From assembly GCA_946902875.1 (NCBI GenBank), contig OX336340.1, positions 13,221,566-13,285,565 of the forward strand: 64,000 bases of DNA, written 5' to 3'. The notes below the pieces were generated by a model, which was not told the DNA's origin, ran no database searches, and saw only the letters and a list, made by a program, of their open reading frames with translations. A program made the position numbers and the translations under genes. Positions 1-11,149 of the stretch are shown piece by piece; positions within the stretch are counted from its first letter, which is position 1, and every line of letters begins with the position of its first letter. This DNA is from Nematopogon swammerdamellus (lineage: Eukaryota; Arthropoda; Insecta; Lepidoptera; Adelidae).

Positions 1-190
1 AAGCGCGGAGGTTTTAAAGTGCCATGGCGCCCTGCACGGTCGGGAAAGGAGCGGGGGCGGGAACGTGAACAGGCGCGCGCGTGCGGTGAGCGTCGTCGAC
101 GGCTCCGATGACTACGACGAAGGTAGCGCGGCCGGCCGCGACGGCGGTGTTACAACTAAGTGTGTAGTTGTAAACACACTTCCACCCTAA
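1..190 (+). other. GC-rich left edge, possible partial exon
   Basis: This CpG-rich stretch is open in frame 2 from the window edge to a TAA at 188-190, about 62 codons. Good-looking splice donors (GTGAGC near 88, AAG|GTAGCG near 122) lie inside it. It could be the end of an exon whose gene lies to the left, but no domain is recognisable, and GC-rich sequence stays open by chance. The call is tentative. Confidence 0.2.
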
Positions 191-335
191 CACACTAACA
201 TTACTGAAATACCTAGGTTTAGGTAAATATTGACTATTTTGTCTTCTCTATTTTCAGTTGAACTGATAATAATAATAACGATCGCAATGCTTCTTGCTCG
301 TTTTCTACTGAACTGTGCCAATCAAACTAGAACAT

Positions 336-1007
336 AAAAAAAGCGACCAAGTGGGTGCCGGGCCACGCGCAGTGTAGGGTTCCGTAGGTGCGGAACCCTA
401 TCAAAATAAACGATTTGATTATTTGTATAATTTTGTAGGGGAAATAAATGAATGTTAATTTGAAAAAGTTCTTCAACTGTGAAATGATGGCTGTCGTCCG
501 TACATTTTATAAGTTGGTCGACTATTACTCGTCAACCTGTACAGCCTACTTAGCTGTCATAGTTTTCCTTTTAATTTCGATTGTGAATTTTTTCACATAT
601 CTAATAACAACCGTTTAGCTGGCAGGGGGTGGGGACACTTGACTCTAACAAAAATTAGCACTTAAAAGCTTAATAATTCGCAAACGGATCCCTAAATCGA
701 AAAATGCTTTTCACAAACCCGCAATATTTTTTCAAAGACCTATCCAACGACAAACCCACACGATGGGGTAGACGTGAAAAAAAATGCATCCCCACTTTAC
801 GTGTAGGGGAGGCACCCTAAAAAAATATTTCAAAATTTTTATTGTACCACTTTGTCGGCGTTATTAATATGTATACCCATACCAACATACAACTTTCCAG
901 TACTAAGGGTCTCTGAGCTAAGCCGCGGACAGACAGCCGGACAGACAGACAGACGGACATGGCGAAACTATAAGGGACTACGGAAGTTGACTACAGAACC
1001 CTAAAAA
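336..1007 (-). repeat. 670-bp interspersed repeat, copy A
   Basis: This stretch matches 54948-55616 in inverted orientation almost end to end, including the GGGTTCCGTA motif, a run of GACAGACGG-type repeats and a closing AAAAAAAGCG(A/G)CCAAGTG end. It has no ORF. Class is unknown; similar elements ending in AGGGTTCCGTA are common in moths and butterflies. Related shorter pieces occur near 24.2, 40.5, 51.9 and 61.1 kb. Confidence 0.75.
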
Positions 1008-2394
1008 TCACTCTGCGACATTTTGGGTTCGTTATAAGAAGCCAATCATACTTTTCGACATATAAATGTGTAATGTAATACATACATTAATTTCTGGTTG
1101 GTTAATTGCGGGTTGTTCTAACTTTTGAAGGCATACCTTCATGGTTACTCGCTAATCGCCACTAGGCAAATTGACTTTCATCACATCACACTCAATAATA
1201 AAATCGAAGGTTCTCATCGGCCAAAAATTTGTAAATTTGAATATGAACAGGATAAATCTAAAGTCATGCATCATTCAATGACAGGTTTCTTTCAGGATTC
1301 TCGTGCAGTGCAGGTTTTGGTGCAGGCGATGTGGCGGAGCGTCAGTGCCGCGCCGCCTCCGCCGCGCCACCGGCATGCGGCAGGTCATTAGCGGCTCGGC
1401 AGAATGAGCGCTGTTCAACTGTGATGTGATGAGGAGGTAACTACTTAGCGGCGAAGCATTATCGAGCACATTGAAACGACTCACTGGGAGCTGATGCCAC
1501 TGCAGTTATAATATCTTCTGGGGGAATCTGAACTTCACTATTAGTTAGGTATATTTAAAACTATTCCTATTTTAGACGTTTCATTTTCTTTTGCTGATGT
1601 AGATATCTTTCTTACTTGTATTATGTATTTTCACGTATGTATCTTGACGGACTCGTTACATAATATTATAGTTGATGTTTGCACGCATTGTCGTTTAATT
1701 TCTTTTTATTTCGGTTAATGGAATTGCGAGGGAATTGAAATCCTAAGTGTAGGTTCAGCGATATATATTATGTATATTAAACTATAGTTATACCTACGGT
1801 TCTACCGCAGGATATACTAAGGCTAAGCTACAATTATATTCTTCATAGCCTAGCCTTAAGATTGTTTACTTTTGATTTAAGGCTCCGATTTATGCTCAAT
1901 TTAATTTCATTCATACATAATCATTCGAATTAACTATTTGGATATCATGCAATGACGTAGCGGCGAGGTTGTGAGCTCTGCCGAGATGGGGCGGAGCTAG
2001 TGACACGGGCGTCCTCCTGCATGACAATGAAAGTGAATTGTAGCGGAGGAGCAGCTGGGACAATGCGCAGGCACCGCCGCGGCGCGCGGGGCGTACCGGT
2101 CGTGGTTCTCACGCGCTGCGTGCGACGAAAGTCACTGGCGTAATGTTGCGGCGGGCTTACATGACGAGACTATCCGCGAGCGTAAACAAAACGATGCATT
2201 TCTACTATGTGTACGTACATACACATTGTTTTGTGAGTTTGTTATTTCTTTTCTATGAAGAATTGAAAATTGTTTGTGTAGTTTTTATTTTGTTTTAGTT
2301 TGGTCTAGCTACTTAGCTTCGCTATTAGACATTTGGAAAAGTCAAAGGGCTGTTCCGAAATTTGAAAGGTGATAACATTTAGCTCTAAGCAATG
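1008..2394. other. No gene recognised; GC-rich islets
   Basis: Only short ORFs without coding character occur here. Two CpG-rich islets are visible, at about 1310-1400 and 1965-2180, separated by AT-rich sequence. They could be regulatory, but nothing in the sequence proves it. Confidence 0.5.
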
Positions 2395-2690
2395 TTTTTT
2401 TATGGAAATGACCTAAACACCTTGGTGAACTAGGTGCCTGTCAGTGCTTTCTTTTGGTCATGCCGGCTACACTGCATTGAACGCAAAACACGAACTCTTA
2501 ACATAGCTGTTTCGAGCGATCTGTTTTCATTCAGTGCGGTGGTATCAACCCGGGTGGGGGGTTAAACCCTACCTTGTAAGGTAAGAAGGAAAGCGACCTA
2601 CAGTTTTACGTGGAATTCTAACCACGGTCAGCCTGCAACGGTCGAACGGTCACCTAACCAAGTTCTGACCACGCCCATGTGTGCTTATGC
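2395..2690 (-). repeat. 5S-like SINE, copy 1
   Basis: Read on the minus strand, the 5' part (2690 down to about 2650) resembles the 5S rRNA internal control region. It is followed by the shared body (TAAACCC box, CGAAACGGCTATG-like block, CAGTGTAGCCGGC block) and an A-rich end at 2395-2400. Part of the 3' domain (the CACGGATGTTGTAG block) is missing compared with the copy at 49246. Confidence 0.7.
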
Positions 2691-2769
2691 ACTTGTTTGA
2701 TTCTCTGATTATAATTATGAAACAATTTATTGGCATCGGCACTGACTGATGACGAGCAAAACACTGTCC

Positions 2770-2921
2770 GATGGATTATGTCACCATGTAGCCGCCACCG
2801 CGCGCCGCCGCCGCCGCCGTCGCCACTGAATCCGGCCGCGATGCTAACCTCCGAGGCTGGATGGCGCGCGCGCTGGCGCGGCGTACTCACCCGCGCGACC
2901 GCCGCCGCCGCGCGCTTGCTC
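2770..2921. other. GC-rich islet
   Basis: A CpG-dense block of CGCCGCCGC-type sequence lies next to the poly-T end of a SINE. The ORFs on both strands are a by-product of base composition. It may be a regulatory islet or a remnant of a GC-rich exon. Confidence 0.35.
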
Positions 2922-3341
2922 TTTTTTTTTTTTATGTAATCCGGTATGTGTGTCTGAGTCGGAGGGGCCAAAGCACATGCTCTAACTCGGAGGTGATATT
3001 GGCTATCACCTCCGAGAAGGTAGGTGCCATACCGGTGACTTCCCTGGATTGCTGGCTATACTGGACTAGAGGAGAACACAACCGAGGTTGCTTGCGGCCA
3101 TCTTACATCCAGTACGGTGGTACCAACCCAGTCGGCTACAATTTGAGCCTACCACCTAGTAAGGGGCAAGGGAAGGGACCTACAGTTTTACACCGGTTCC
3201 GAACGGTGAAGCAGCGGGTGTAGGTATGCACGTAAATTTTGTCGTCAGAAAAAACTCAATGGTACACGCCGACCGGATTCGAACCTCGGATCTCCCGCAT
3301 GAGAAGCCGATGCCCAAACCACTCGGCCACCCGCCGCTTAA
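2922..3341 (-). repeat. tRNA-derived SINE (family 2), near full length
   Basis: On the minus strand the element starts with a tRNA-like head: A box TGGCCGAGTGG and B box GGTTCGAATCC at about 3341-3270. A body follows, with TGCTTCACCGTTCGG, a GGGTTGGTACCACCGTACTG block and a GGCCCCTCCGACTC end, then poly-A (poly-T at 2922-2933 on the plus strand). Near full-length sister: 5479-5898. The head is serine/leucine-tRNA-like in its A box but is not an intact tRNA. Confidence 0.8.
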
Positions 3342-3395
3342 ATCCGGAAAGTGCTCTATCCGGAAAGTGCTCAGTACCCTAATCACGAGATTTAA

Positions 3396-4359
3396 CCCGG
3401 CGCATGCCTACGTGGGCATCTCATACCCAAGGTGTTTTATTTTTTTAAATTTACACAGAAAAAAACGATTTTGCCAGTCCGCATTCTCAGTAGCTGGAGA
3501 GTGGGAATTTCTTTGTCGCCTGCACGCTAAATCGGTGTCCTCCGGTGGCTTGGGATGAGTAGACGTGGAGACAAAGTCGCGCGTGGGTATGAGATACCCA
3601 CGTAGGCATGCGGCGTCACCTTTTTCGATAAACATATTGTTTTATATTATACATTGTTTTCTATAATCTTGATTGATTCAAGTTTTATCAGCACAATGGC
3701 CGAGGAAGAACAACAGAGACGACTGCGTGAACTGTTTGATTCTGTTCCGACGGACACAAAGTCCGATTCAGAGGACGAGGACGAAAGCGACCACCTCGCT
3801 GAAAGATCACCTCGGAGAACCATAATATCAGCCAACATAAAAGACGGCAAGATACACGAGATGTCAAGAGTGTCCAACGAGTGAGCGCAGGAAAAAAAAC
3901 ACACCTGCTTATCCTGAAACGAGTCGATAAGCATGGAACACGCCAAATAAATATGGCAAGATTGTGCGGATGTTTATTATAGATAATTTTGACATAATGC
4001 ACAGAAACATTTCAATGTATTAGTGCTTATTTTTATGGTGCCTATAATCTAGTTCCAAGAAATGTTTGCTTTTCTTCTCTAATATGTATTATAATTAAAA
4101 TTTTCGAAGAAATATTTGAAACGTGCCAAAATTCCAAAATTTTACGTCCTACAGAATATAAAACTTAATAAACTTATTAGTTTCTACTTATAGTATTTTA
4201 TTTTGGTATAAATGAAAATAATATGAGTTAATTAATCAGAACGCAATATAATTTTATAATTTTTTTTCTTTATTCTTCATTATGTAGTGATAAGAATCTT
4301 GGGTATGAAATACCCACGTAGGCATACGGTGTAAGTATTATCACCAGGCATGCGCCGGG
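3396..4359 (+). mobile_element. Internally deleted piggyBac element
   Basis: It is flanked by TTAA at 3392-3395 and 4360-4363, the hallmark duplication of piggyBac. Both termini start CCCGGCGCATGCC. Subterminal inverted copies of CCTACGTGGG(C/T)AT lie near 3407, 3600 and 4310. Only the beginning of a transposase-like ORF remains (3696-3884), so the 964-bp element cannot move by itself. It sits in the left arm of an older palindromic MITE. Confidence 0.8.
3696..3884 (+). pseudogene. Truncated piggyBac transposase N-terminus
   Basis: The 62-residue frame starts MAEEEQQRRLRELFDSVP, continues with an acidic stretch (SDSEDEDESD) and ends at a stop. A short, acidic, glutamate-rich N-terminus fits the start of many piggyBac-family transposases, and the TTAA-flanked element around it supports this. 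The DDE catalytic region is absent. An in-frame ATG at 3654 would add 14 residues, but the MAEEE start is more family-like. An AATAAA lies near 3944. This is a relic, not a host gene. Confidence 0.6.
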
Positions 4360-4521
4360 TTAACCTACACCGCGTACTACGCTACGCCGCCGTGTTGTCC
4401 GCCTCATTTTGTATGGAGAAACGGAGCAGCAGCGCCTCTAGTGATAGATTTGCGAACTTCGTTCTCCATACAAAATTATGCGGAGGACACGGCGTAGGTT
4501 AAATCTCGTGATTAGGGTACT

Positions 4522-4707
4522 GCTCCGCCTCTCGCTCCAATCGGCTATTGTTTGCTTTTTGTTTCCGCGCGACAACCCGACACATTACTGAGTGTTGCTT
4601 TAATTCGCAGATTTATGAGATTAGATCTATTGTTTTGTTATTTGATACCACTTGTGAAATGTTTATTTTTAAACTATACAACAGAACCAAATATTCTGAT
4701 ACATAAA
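4522..4707. other. Nothing recognised
   Basis: Unique-looking AT-rich sequence. A 71-residue ORF runs through it, without any recognisable domain. Confidence 0.4.
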
Positions 4708-4828
4708 GTAGACTATATACACACATACATACCGCACGCTGTATCTCGACATTCGGTGTTAGCATAGTAGTCGGTGTTGCGCTGCAAGTACTCTTGTAAA
4801 TTACAGGACAACACCGACCACCACGACG
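4708..4828. repeat. Interspersed repeat fragment, family of 32.3 kb
   Basis: It shares the string CGCTGTATC.CGACA.TC, a GTCGGTGTTG.GCT block and the ACAACACCGACCACCACG block with 32296-32410. The source is probably a LINE tail or other lepidopteran dispersed repeat; the class is unresolved. Confidence 0.55.
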
Positions 4829-5365
4829 TTACGTTTGTTTCATTTATGTAGCATAAATAGCCCTTAGGAGTCGTGCACATTTTATAACAATTAGTATAAA
4901 CTTTGTATCAAACTCTTTGTATCAAAAGTTTGTATCAAACTCTTCGAAACAGTCTTAATAAAATAATTAAATTATAAAAACCAATAAAATTTACAGCGTC
5001 AAAATCACAAATTTAAATTCCAATATCGGTCAGTATCACTGTAAATTACAATTAAAATCATTATTATATTACATTCTTTCAAATAAAAAAATGGGTGTGA
5101 CGTTTATTCATTCATTTTACATTTTAATAATTTTACTTATACAAATATTACATTATACAAATACCAATTTATTCGATTCAATAATCTAAGAATAAAACCT
5201 GATCGGATTGCTACCACACACTGAATGAAATACCATAAACAAAAACAAATAATACATTTCATTCACTAATATACACTTAAAACATTTAATAAAAATTTAA
5301 AACTCCATTATAAAATTTATAAAAATATTTCGTCAAGTTACAATTAAAATTAGCAATGTAAGATA
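4829..5365. other. AT-rich, nothing recognised
   Basis: Very AT-rich sequence with a short direct repeat around TTTGTATCAAACTCTT (4905-4945). No coding signal and no recognised element. Confidence 0.5.
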
Positions 5366-5478
5366 ACTATCAAGCATCAAGAAAGGCACGAAGACCCACC
5401 TGCTACACGACTCGATGGAAGGACCGTGCCAAGGTGAGAGGTGGCTAACCTGTCGCCCTTATGCACGTCATCTTGTCC
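5366..5478. repeat. Second part of the 32.3-kb repeat family
   Basis: It matches 32426-32540 (AACTATCAAGCA.CAAG, GGAAGGAC.G.GCCAAGGTGAGA, CCTGTCGCCCTT, ATCTTGTCC). The match stops exactly where the tRNA-derived SINE at 5479 begins, so the SINE inserted into or next to it. Confidence 0.6.
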
Positions 5479-5898
5479 AAGCGGCGGGTGATCGAGTGGT
5501 TTGGACGTCGGCTTCTCATGCGAGAGGTCCGAGGTTCGAATCCCGTCGGTGTGAACCAATGAGTTTTTTCTGACGAAAAAAATTACGTGCTACCTACACC
5601 TGCTGCTTCACCGCTCGGAACCGGTGTAAAATTGTAGGTCCCTTCCCTTGCGCCTTACTAGATGGTAGACTCAAATTGTAGGCGACTGGGTTGGTACCAC
5701 CGTACTGGATGTAAGATGGCCGCATAGCAGCCTCGGTTGTGTTCTCCTCTAGTCCAGTCGAGAGTCCAGTATAGCCAGAAATCCAGGAAAATCTTCGGTA
5801 TGACGCCTACTTTCTCGGAGGTGACATTGACTGGTCGGAGCATGTGCTTTGGCCCCTCCGACTCGACCACACACACATACCGGATGACATAAAAAAAA
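5479..5898 (+). repeat. tRNA-derived SINE (family 2), near full length
   Basis: The plus-strand copy of the 2922-3341 family. The tRNA-like head occupies 5481-5553, with an A box (GGGTGATCGAGTGG) and a B box (GGTTCGAATCC). The body follows, ending CCGGATGACAT plus an A-run at 5890-5898. The anticodon arm is degenerate, so it is a SINE head and not a tRNA gene. Confidence 0.8.
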
Positions 5899-6430
5899 GT
5901 TGACTAGAGCAATTATAAACAAACAGTATTTTTTCACTCATGTTAACAAAAAAACAATGAACTTTATCGATACATATCTACGATGAAGGGTAACTAAGGC
6001 TTGGTAATATTTGGTTAATTTCAGAAAAGTAGGTCAGCACAGGTATGTAGGTAGGTATTGCTTTTAAATCGTTCGTTAGATCCGGCTTCACAACACTGAC
6101 GTAATCCTATCGTAACACCTGCATAGACTTAAACGTTTATTGCACTATAAGGGAGGGCACTCGATGCAGCAGAGTTAACTGCAAGTTGTGAGGTGAAGCA
6201 CTTATTAATAAGGAGGTCTTTCAATTACAACTTTATAGATGAATATTTTAAGCCTGGAAAATCGTGAAAGCGAAATCCTTGAAACAACAGTTGAATTACT
6301 TTGTGGGCGTTTCGACGGTTCCAGCGAGCAGGGAGTCAATGCATTTTCTATATATGTATTTTATTTATACATAGCCTACGTACTAGGTACTGATATTATG
6401 TACACACAGTTTAGAGAATTAGACATAATA
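5899..6430. other. Nothing recognised
   Basis: AT-rich; a 68-residue ORF at 6239-6445 runs into the following SINE and shows no domain. No further structure seen. Confidence 0.45.
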
Positions 6431-6618
6431 TACCGCACTGAATGAAAGGTCGGTCGAAACGGCTATGCAAACAGTTTGTGTTTTCCGTCCAGTTCAGTGT
6501 AGCCGGCACGAACGAAGGGAAGCACTGACATGGCACCTAGTTCACCCGGTGTTATGGGCTGACATCACGGATGTTGTAGGTGATGTAGCCAACAGTGTCA
6601 ATTTCCATAAAAAAAAGG
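6431..6618 (+). repeat. 5S-like SINE, copy 2 (3' body)
   Basis: Contains GAAAGGTCGGTCGAAACGG, GTCCAGTTCAGTGTAGCCGG, GGAAGCACTGACATGGCACC, ATGGGCTGACATCACGGATG and the terminal GTCAATTTCCAT plus an A-run. The 5S-like head is missing, so it is 5'-truncated. Confidence 0.75.
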
Positions 6619-6624
6619 TAATAG

Positions 6625-6780
6625 TGGCAGCTGGAGCCTAGTGGATAAGGCGATGGACTCCAGATCCTATCGATGCGAGAGATCGTGATGTTTGACTCCT
6701 AGGTCAGGTGTACTCGGTGTGCTAATAAATATTTCGGAGTTTAAAATATTGTACGTCACTCCGCGAAGAAAGTGAAGCGA
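6625..6780 (+). repeat. Degenerate tRNA-like SINE
   Basis: GCCTAGTGGATAAGG at 6636-6650 resembles a tRNA A box. A degenerate B box (GTTTGACTCC) lies about 50 bp downstream, and no intact cloverleaf is apparent. It directly follows the A-tail of the 5S-like SINE. Probably a tRNA-derived SINE of another family. Confidence 0.35.
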
Positions 6781-6851
6781 AGAGCACTGTGAGGACTGTA
6801 CAATGACAAACGCTAAAGGGTTTTGTGTATGCGCATGGTTGACTGAAAGAA

Positions 6852-7148
6852 ATGCAATTCTGGAGTCAACCTTCAGGAACAATTTTTTTCATTTGCTTTC
6901 ACCTTCCACACGCAGTTGAATGCTGTGTATCTGCTTGCCATAATCATCGTCGTACTGGGGCTGCAATAATTACACGAGTCAACTTGGCTAATTTCGTTGA
7001 AGCTATGTGCGATACCGGAACTATCATGACGCTCTTGCACAAACACGGAAGACTTATGAGTAAAGTAAATGCACACAAAATCCTTAACGCGCGCGTGCGC
7101 AAGATAGTCGAGTTCTGTCAGTCTCTACGTGAAAACGGAAAATATTGA
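6852..7148 (+). CDS. Unrecognised 98-residue ORF
   Basis: I do not recognise this ORF. Its C-terminal half looks more protein-like than most small ORFs here: a charged, leucine-containing stretch (TLLHKHGRLMSKVNAHKIL) and a basic C-terminus. The stop is followed about 85 bp later by AATAAA near 7231. It could be a terminal exon, a LINE or transposon C-terminus, or chance. No signal peptide or known motif is seen. The N-terminal 20 residues have no coding feel, so the true start may lie further inside. Confidence 0.22.
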   Translation: MQFWSQPSGTIFFICFHLPHAVECCVSACHNHRRTGAAIITRVNLANFVEAMCDTGTIMTLLHKHGRLMSKVNAHKILNARVRKIVEFCQSLRENGKY

Positions 7149-7719
7149 GTAGGGAAACATATTCCAATTGTCTTTGTTCAAGTCTGTTTCAAGTCTGAAA
7201 TGTTCGATGTATCTTTTGTAAAATGTACTGAATAAATCATTTGGAATTTGGAATATTGGTAAATATATTTCTAACTTCACATCAGGTTCACATTATATCA
7301 CATTCACATAGATATCTACATACCTTCATAATGAGCCCTTTTAGGTTTGTAAGTAAGCTAGTGTGCTTATTGTTGGCGTACTACTAAATATTACTAGTAC
7401 TACTAAATATTTTAAGAAGTTTGATGTTCAATTTTACTCGTTATCCTATATTTTTAATCGCTAAGGCTCGATCATTCGTGATACGTACACTCTGACAAGT
7501 AATAAATATTACGTAGTGTTTTTTTATTAAAAACGGTCTGTAAATTATTACAAATGCTACCAATAAATTACTATAATTTGTGTTTCTAGTGGTCGACTTA
7601 GGTCCACTTGCACCGAAATCACTTTTAAATCGATAAACACTCATTTAGTTAAAAGGAGTTTAAATCCATAACTCGCTACGTAATATACATACATGCATAC
7701 ACACAATACATACATACGC
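7149..7719. other. AT-rich, nothing recognised
   Basis: It holds the possible polyadenylation signal near 7231 and the doublet ACTACTAAATATT at 7380-7410. Otherwise featureless. Confidence 0.45.
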
Positions 7720-7766
7720 TCGAAAAACATAACCCTCCTCTTTGCTTGGCGCAGTCGGGTAAAAAA
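7720..7766 (-). repeat. Fragment of the ACCCGACTG-ended repeat
   Basis: On the minus strand it reads TTACCCGACTGCGCCAAGC followed by a GGAGGGTTATGTTTT-like block. This matches the left end of the element at 19225, in opposite orientation, and is followed by TATG-type microsatellite. Confidence 0.55.
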
Positions 7767-9506
7767 AGCTAAACAATCGCCAATTGCGCTCAGTTCTCAC
7801 ACATTTTCTAACTGCGAAGTGTGAGCCGAATATAACAAGCTGTTCATCACCCTAATTAGATACGTCAGCAATGTCGTGACTAAACTTGTGATTAAACCCG
7901 TCGATTAGGTAATCGGAAATTAACCTTATGTACATATCGTAGGAGTCGTAGGTATGTGATAATTTTTTTTCACTATTTTGGAATGTAACAACCTGACATT
8001 GTTTATGTAGGTTTGTGGGGTAACATTTTGTAAAAATTTATTAATATTTGCAAATCACAATATGTAATGCTCACAGTTTAAAGATTTTCAAATTATTTCG
8101 AGTTACCTAATATTGAAACTCGATAATCTTAAGTTTCACTTTAAAATCAGTAAGTAATTCTAGTTCAGTTCCAGTTCTATGTACTTATTCGAAAAGCTCA
8201 AACGAGCTATCATTCGTTTACTTTGTCAACATTTGTTCTTGATTTCTGAGCATCAGGTGTTGGCTATGCTGTATGCCGAGGAACACTTTCTCCTAGGCGA
8301 CAAAAAATCATAGAGCGATTATGTTTCTAAACAGTTACGCGTGTGCTACCTTTCGATTGTGTTAACGTGCATGAATTGCAAATCGATAATGTGAAATAAT
8401 GAAGCTGTATGGCGGTGACAGGTTACAATATGGCTGTGACCTACGTATCCGATCGGAAGCTGCGGGCTCTCGTACGTATGATGTAACATGTGTTACGACG
8501 AGGACGTGCGAAACACGCGAAGGTATTGGAATAAATTAAACGGTTCATTTTTCAATACACTTTCACGTTTAGGTATTTGGTATTAGGTATTTTAGAGCTT
8601 GGGAAATCGATTCGATCCTTCCGTAGCTGGAGATTTATGAGTAGCTATCTAGATGCATTGGTATCGTTAAACTGATCTGAAATGTACTCGGCAATGAAAT
8701 AAAATACCTATGTGGATAATTGGAAGATTACCTCAGAAACATAACGGCTTAAATATAGCATTAGATTATTTGGGAGGACCATACACAAATTGAGAATTCG
8801 TTCAGTTTCTCAACAGATGACCCCATTGAACCCATTGTAAGAATTTAACTGGAAATGCTTCAAAACAGCAGCAGGTACCATATAAGGAAGAGTGATGTCG
8901 GAGAGCTAGTCGAACCACTTTTACCCACGCGACGCAAAAATGGCACAACCGCCTCGGCGAAATGTGCCTCGGAAATTATCTTGTCGAGTCGAGTTGTGCA
9001 AACTGTGTGTGCGTGATGTATGGCCGGTCGGACGCGGTGGCAGAGTCGCGTCGGCGCGGAGGAGCTTCCTCGTTCAAACGAGTTCGTTCAGATTTAATTT
9101 GTACGCTATTTGTCATTCATCCCGCACTAATAATTTGAGAATATTTTGAAGCGAAGTTTTTGTACGGACGCTCGGCCGCCTGGGAGTAAAATTAGAAAAA
9201 CAAAACACGGCTGCGTCATCGTCATCACATACACATCATTTTTGGAATGTAGGTATTTTGCAGTTATGCCGGATAGATAAGCGGTAATTCGATAGCTATT
9301 GCACCTAGTTTAGCAGTCGTCTCCTTCATAGAAAAAGTGTCGCGCAGGTGGACACGAGTCAAATCCCGAATACTACGGTTTTTTTCCTTTCACACATTTC
9401 TTTTTGCCACATCAAACTACACATGTTCTAGCCTCGGTGAACTGAGATAAGCCTTGGTCGTGCGTGTCGACTAGACTAGACGGGCGGAAAAAACTAATTA
9501 CTTTCT
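7767..9506. other. No gene recognised
   Basis: About 1.7 kb without a recognisable gene. A 69-residue ORF at 8940-9149 is in a moderately GC-rich block but lacks any motif. It may contain regulatory sequence; none can be named. Confidence 0.5.
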
Positions 9507-9590
9507 TAGCCGTTTCGACCGACCTTCTTTCAGTGCGGTCGTATCAATACAGACAAATTAAATCCTACCACCTAGTAAGGATTATCGATC
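9507..9590 (-). repeat. 5S-like SINE, copy 3 (fragment)
   Basis: The minus-strand fragment contains TAGCCGTTTCGACCGACCTT, a TCAGTGCGG block and CCTACCACCTAGTAAGG. Both are diagnostic of the body of the SINE at 49246. It is strongly truncated on both sides. Confidence 0.55.
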
Positions 9591-9792
9591 GTTCAAGCAA
9601 TATACCACTAATCTAGCCACGTTAGGCTGGTAAAATAAAGAAAAAAATCCCGACTATGTAAAACGAAGAAAACAAGAAAAGAGGGGCAGTAAAGCTCTAT
9701 TCGAATCCTTCTGGGTCTGACGACACGCCCGGGTCGTTAAAAACAGACTACACGTAGTGGTTTTTTTATTTTTACCTTATATTCAATTTTTT

Positions 9793-9955
9793 TTACATAG
9801 CGTCACGCCGGTTTTCCGGTGGGGTAGGCAGAGAAAACGGATCTCCACGTGCCACGATCCTGACACACCTCTGCCGCCTCTTCCACTCCCATAATGTTCT
9901 TCATACATGCTCATCGATTACGGGTACTACGCACTTGACCCTTTTTTACCCGAAT
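9793..9955 (-). repeat. Dispersed repeat, GTAGGCAGAG family, copy 1
   Basis: Contains GTCACGCCGG.TTTCC, a GTGGGGTAGGCAGAGA.AACGG block, GATCTCCACGTGCCACGATC and CTTCCACTCCCATAATGTTC, ending near a GACCCTTTTTT block. Other copies: 35109-35228 (same strand), 60605-60790 and 62690-62815 (opposite). Non-coding; probably a retroelement tail, class unknown. Confidence 0.65.
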
Positions 9956-10960
9956 ACGGCGAAGCCAAAAGGAATGGTTATGATTTTTATTATTTTAGTT
10001 CTAAACCATAATGTAGAAACCGACTGATAAAGTTTCAAAGTTTGACAATATGGCGCCTACCGTATGCCATTTAGATTTTATTTTTCATGCAGTCTATGTT
10101 TGTTACTCACGGTAATAAGACAAATGTTAGACACCTCATTCACGAAATGCATTTAGCCGTTTTGGAGTTACGAGAGAATAAAGAAATTCAACCACTTAAC
10201 CTTCTGAAATATTTCTATTTCTTTATTTTATATACAATTTATTGTAATTATTATAATATAAATATTAACATTAATAATATTGATTGTATTTTATATTTTA
10301 ATTGAAAATTTATATAGTCTGATTGTTATCTTTGTTGTACTATTTTATGGCATCGTAAGGTTCGATGTGTGCTTGACCATCTTGCTTTAATTAGCTACAT
10401 AAAGTGCCATAAATACCTCGTAATAACATTTACATACCAATTCAGAAAATTAGAGCATACATAATATTTTCCTCATTAAGATACCTAGCCCAAAGCTCAC
10501 CTAAGCTATGGACGAGGATAATTCGATTGTGGTACGCTCCAACAACCACAATATAAACCTTCGCAAATCGACGCATGACAAAATGAAAATAATTGACCTA
10601 CTTGACAAGTTGAATGTGGTCGTGAGACATCTAATGGCGGGTTGCGATATGACAGAACACAATAAGCGCCTGCGCTCTAAACAGCATTGTCATCTTCTGC
10701 GTTTATCATAATTACTTTCGAAGGTTATGCCGGTACCGGTACGAAGCATTCTCATATATAGATCGAACGTCTTGCTATCGTTTAATGCGATTGATTGCTT
10801 CCTCTTGCTTAATTTTCAAGTGAAATATAACCCGGTTGCAAAAGAAAATGTTTCATGATGTGTTAAAACAAAGTAGGGTTAGTGAATTAGGTACTTCAGA
10901 AATACCTATGTGAGACTGAGAGGTATGAGATATGAAGTAAAACAATTTTTTTTTTGGAAG
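9956..10960. other. No gene recognised
   Basis: Mostly AT-rich. ORFs at 10087-10305 and 10508-10711 show no domain; the latter is hydrophilic but unassigned. TTTACCCGAATACGGCGAAG near 9946 is a decayed piece of the ACCCGACTG repeat. Confidence 0.45.
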
Positions 10961-10967
10961 CACGACA

Positions 10968-11065
10968 TATATGGCGCGCGCCAGACTAACTCAGAGGTGT
11001 AGTCCGACGGCGGCGGCAGCGGCGCGGCGCCCACGGGCATTCGGTTATTTACGGGGGCTGCGAAT
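10968..11065. other. GC-rich islet
   Basis: A CpG-rich block including GACGGCGGCGGCAGCGG and several CGCGG motifs, surrounded by AT-rich sequence. Unknown role. Confidence 0.3.
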
Positions 11066-11149
11066 ACCATGTCGGCCGGCTAGGTGAACCTTCACATCTG
11101 TACATTGGAGGAAAGGAAGCAGAATGCACTCCGCATTTTGACATTGAAA

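Larger units (their letters stand above)
3374..4521. mobile_element. Palindromic MITE split by a piggyBac element
   Basis: The outer ends are inverted copies: GTACCCTAATCACGAG at 3375 and CTCGTGATTAGGGTAC ending at 4521. The inverted match continues inward once the piggyBac element and one TTAA are removed (CGTGT..GTCCGCC..ATTTTGTATGGAGAA against its complement at 4460-4495). TGCTC occurs just outside both ends, which would fit a 5-bp target duplication. Non-coding. Confidence 0.65.

Noticed and set aside
5481..5553. tRNA gene (A and B boxes)
   Set aside because: The head continues into a conserved non-tRNA body with sister copies at 2922 and 59603, and the anticodon arm is degenerate. It is a SINE.
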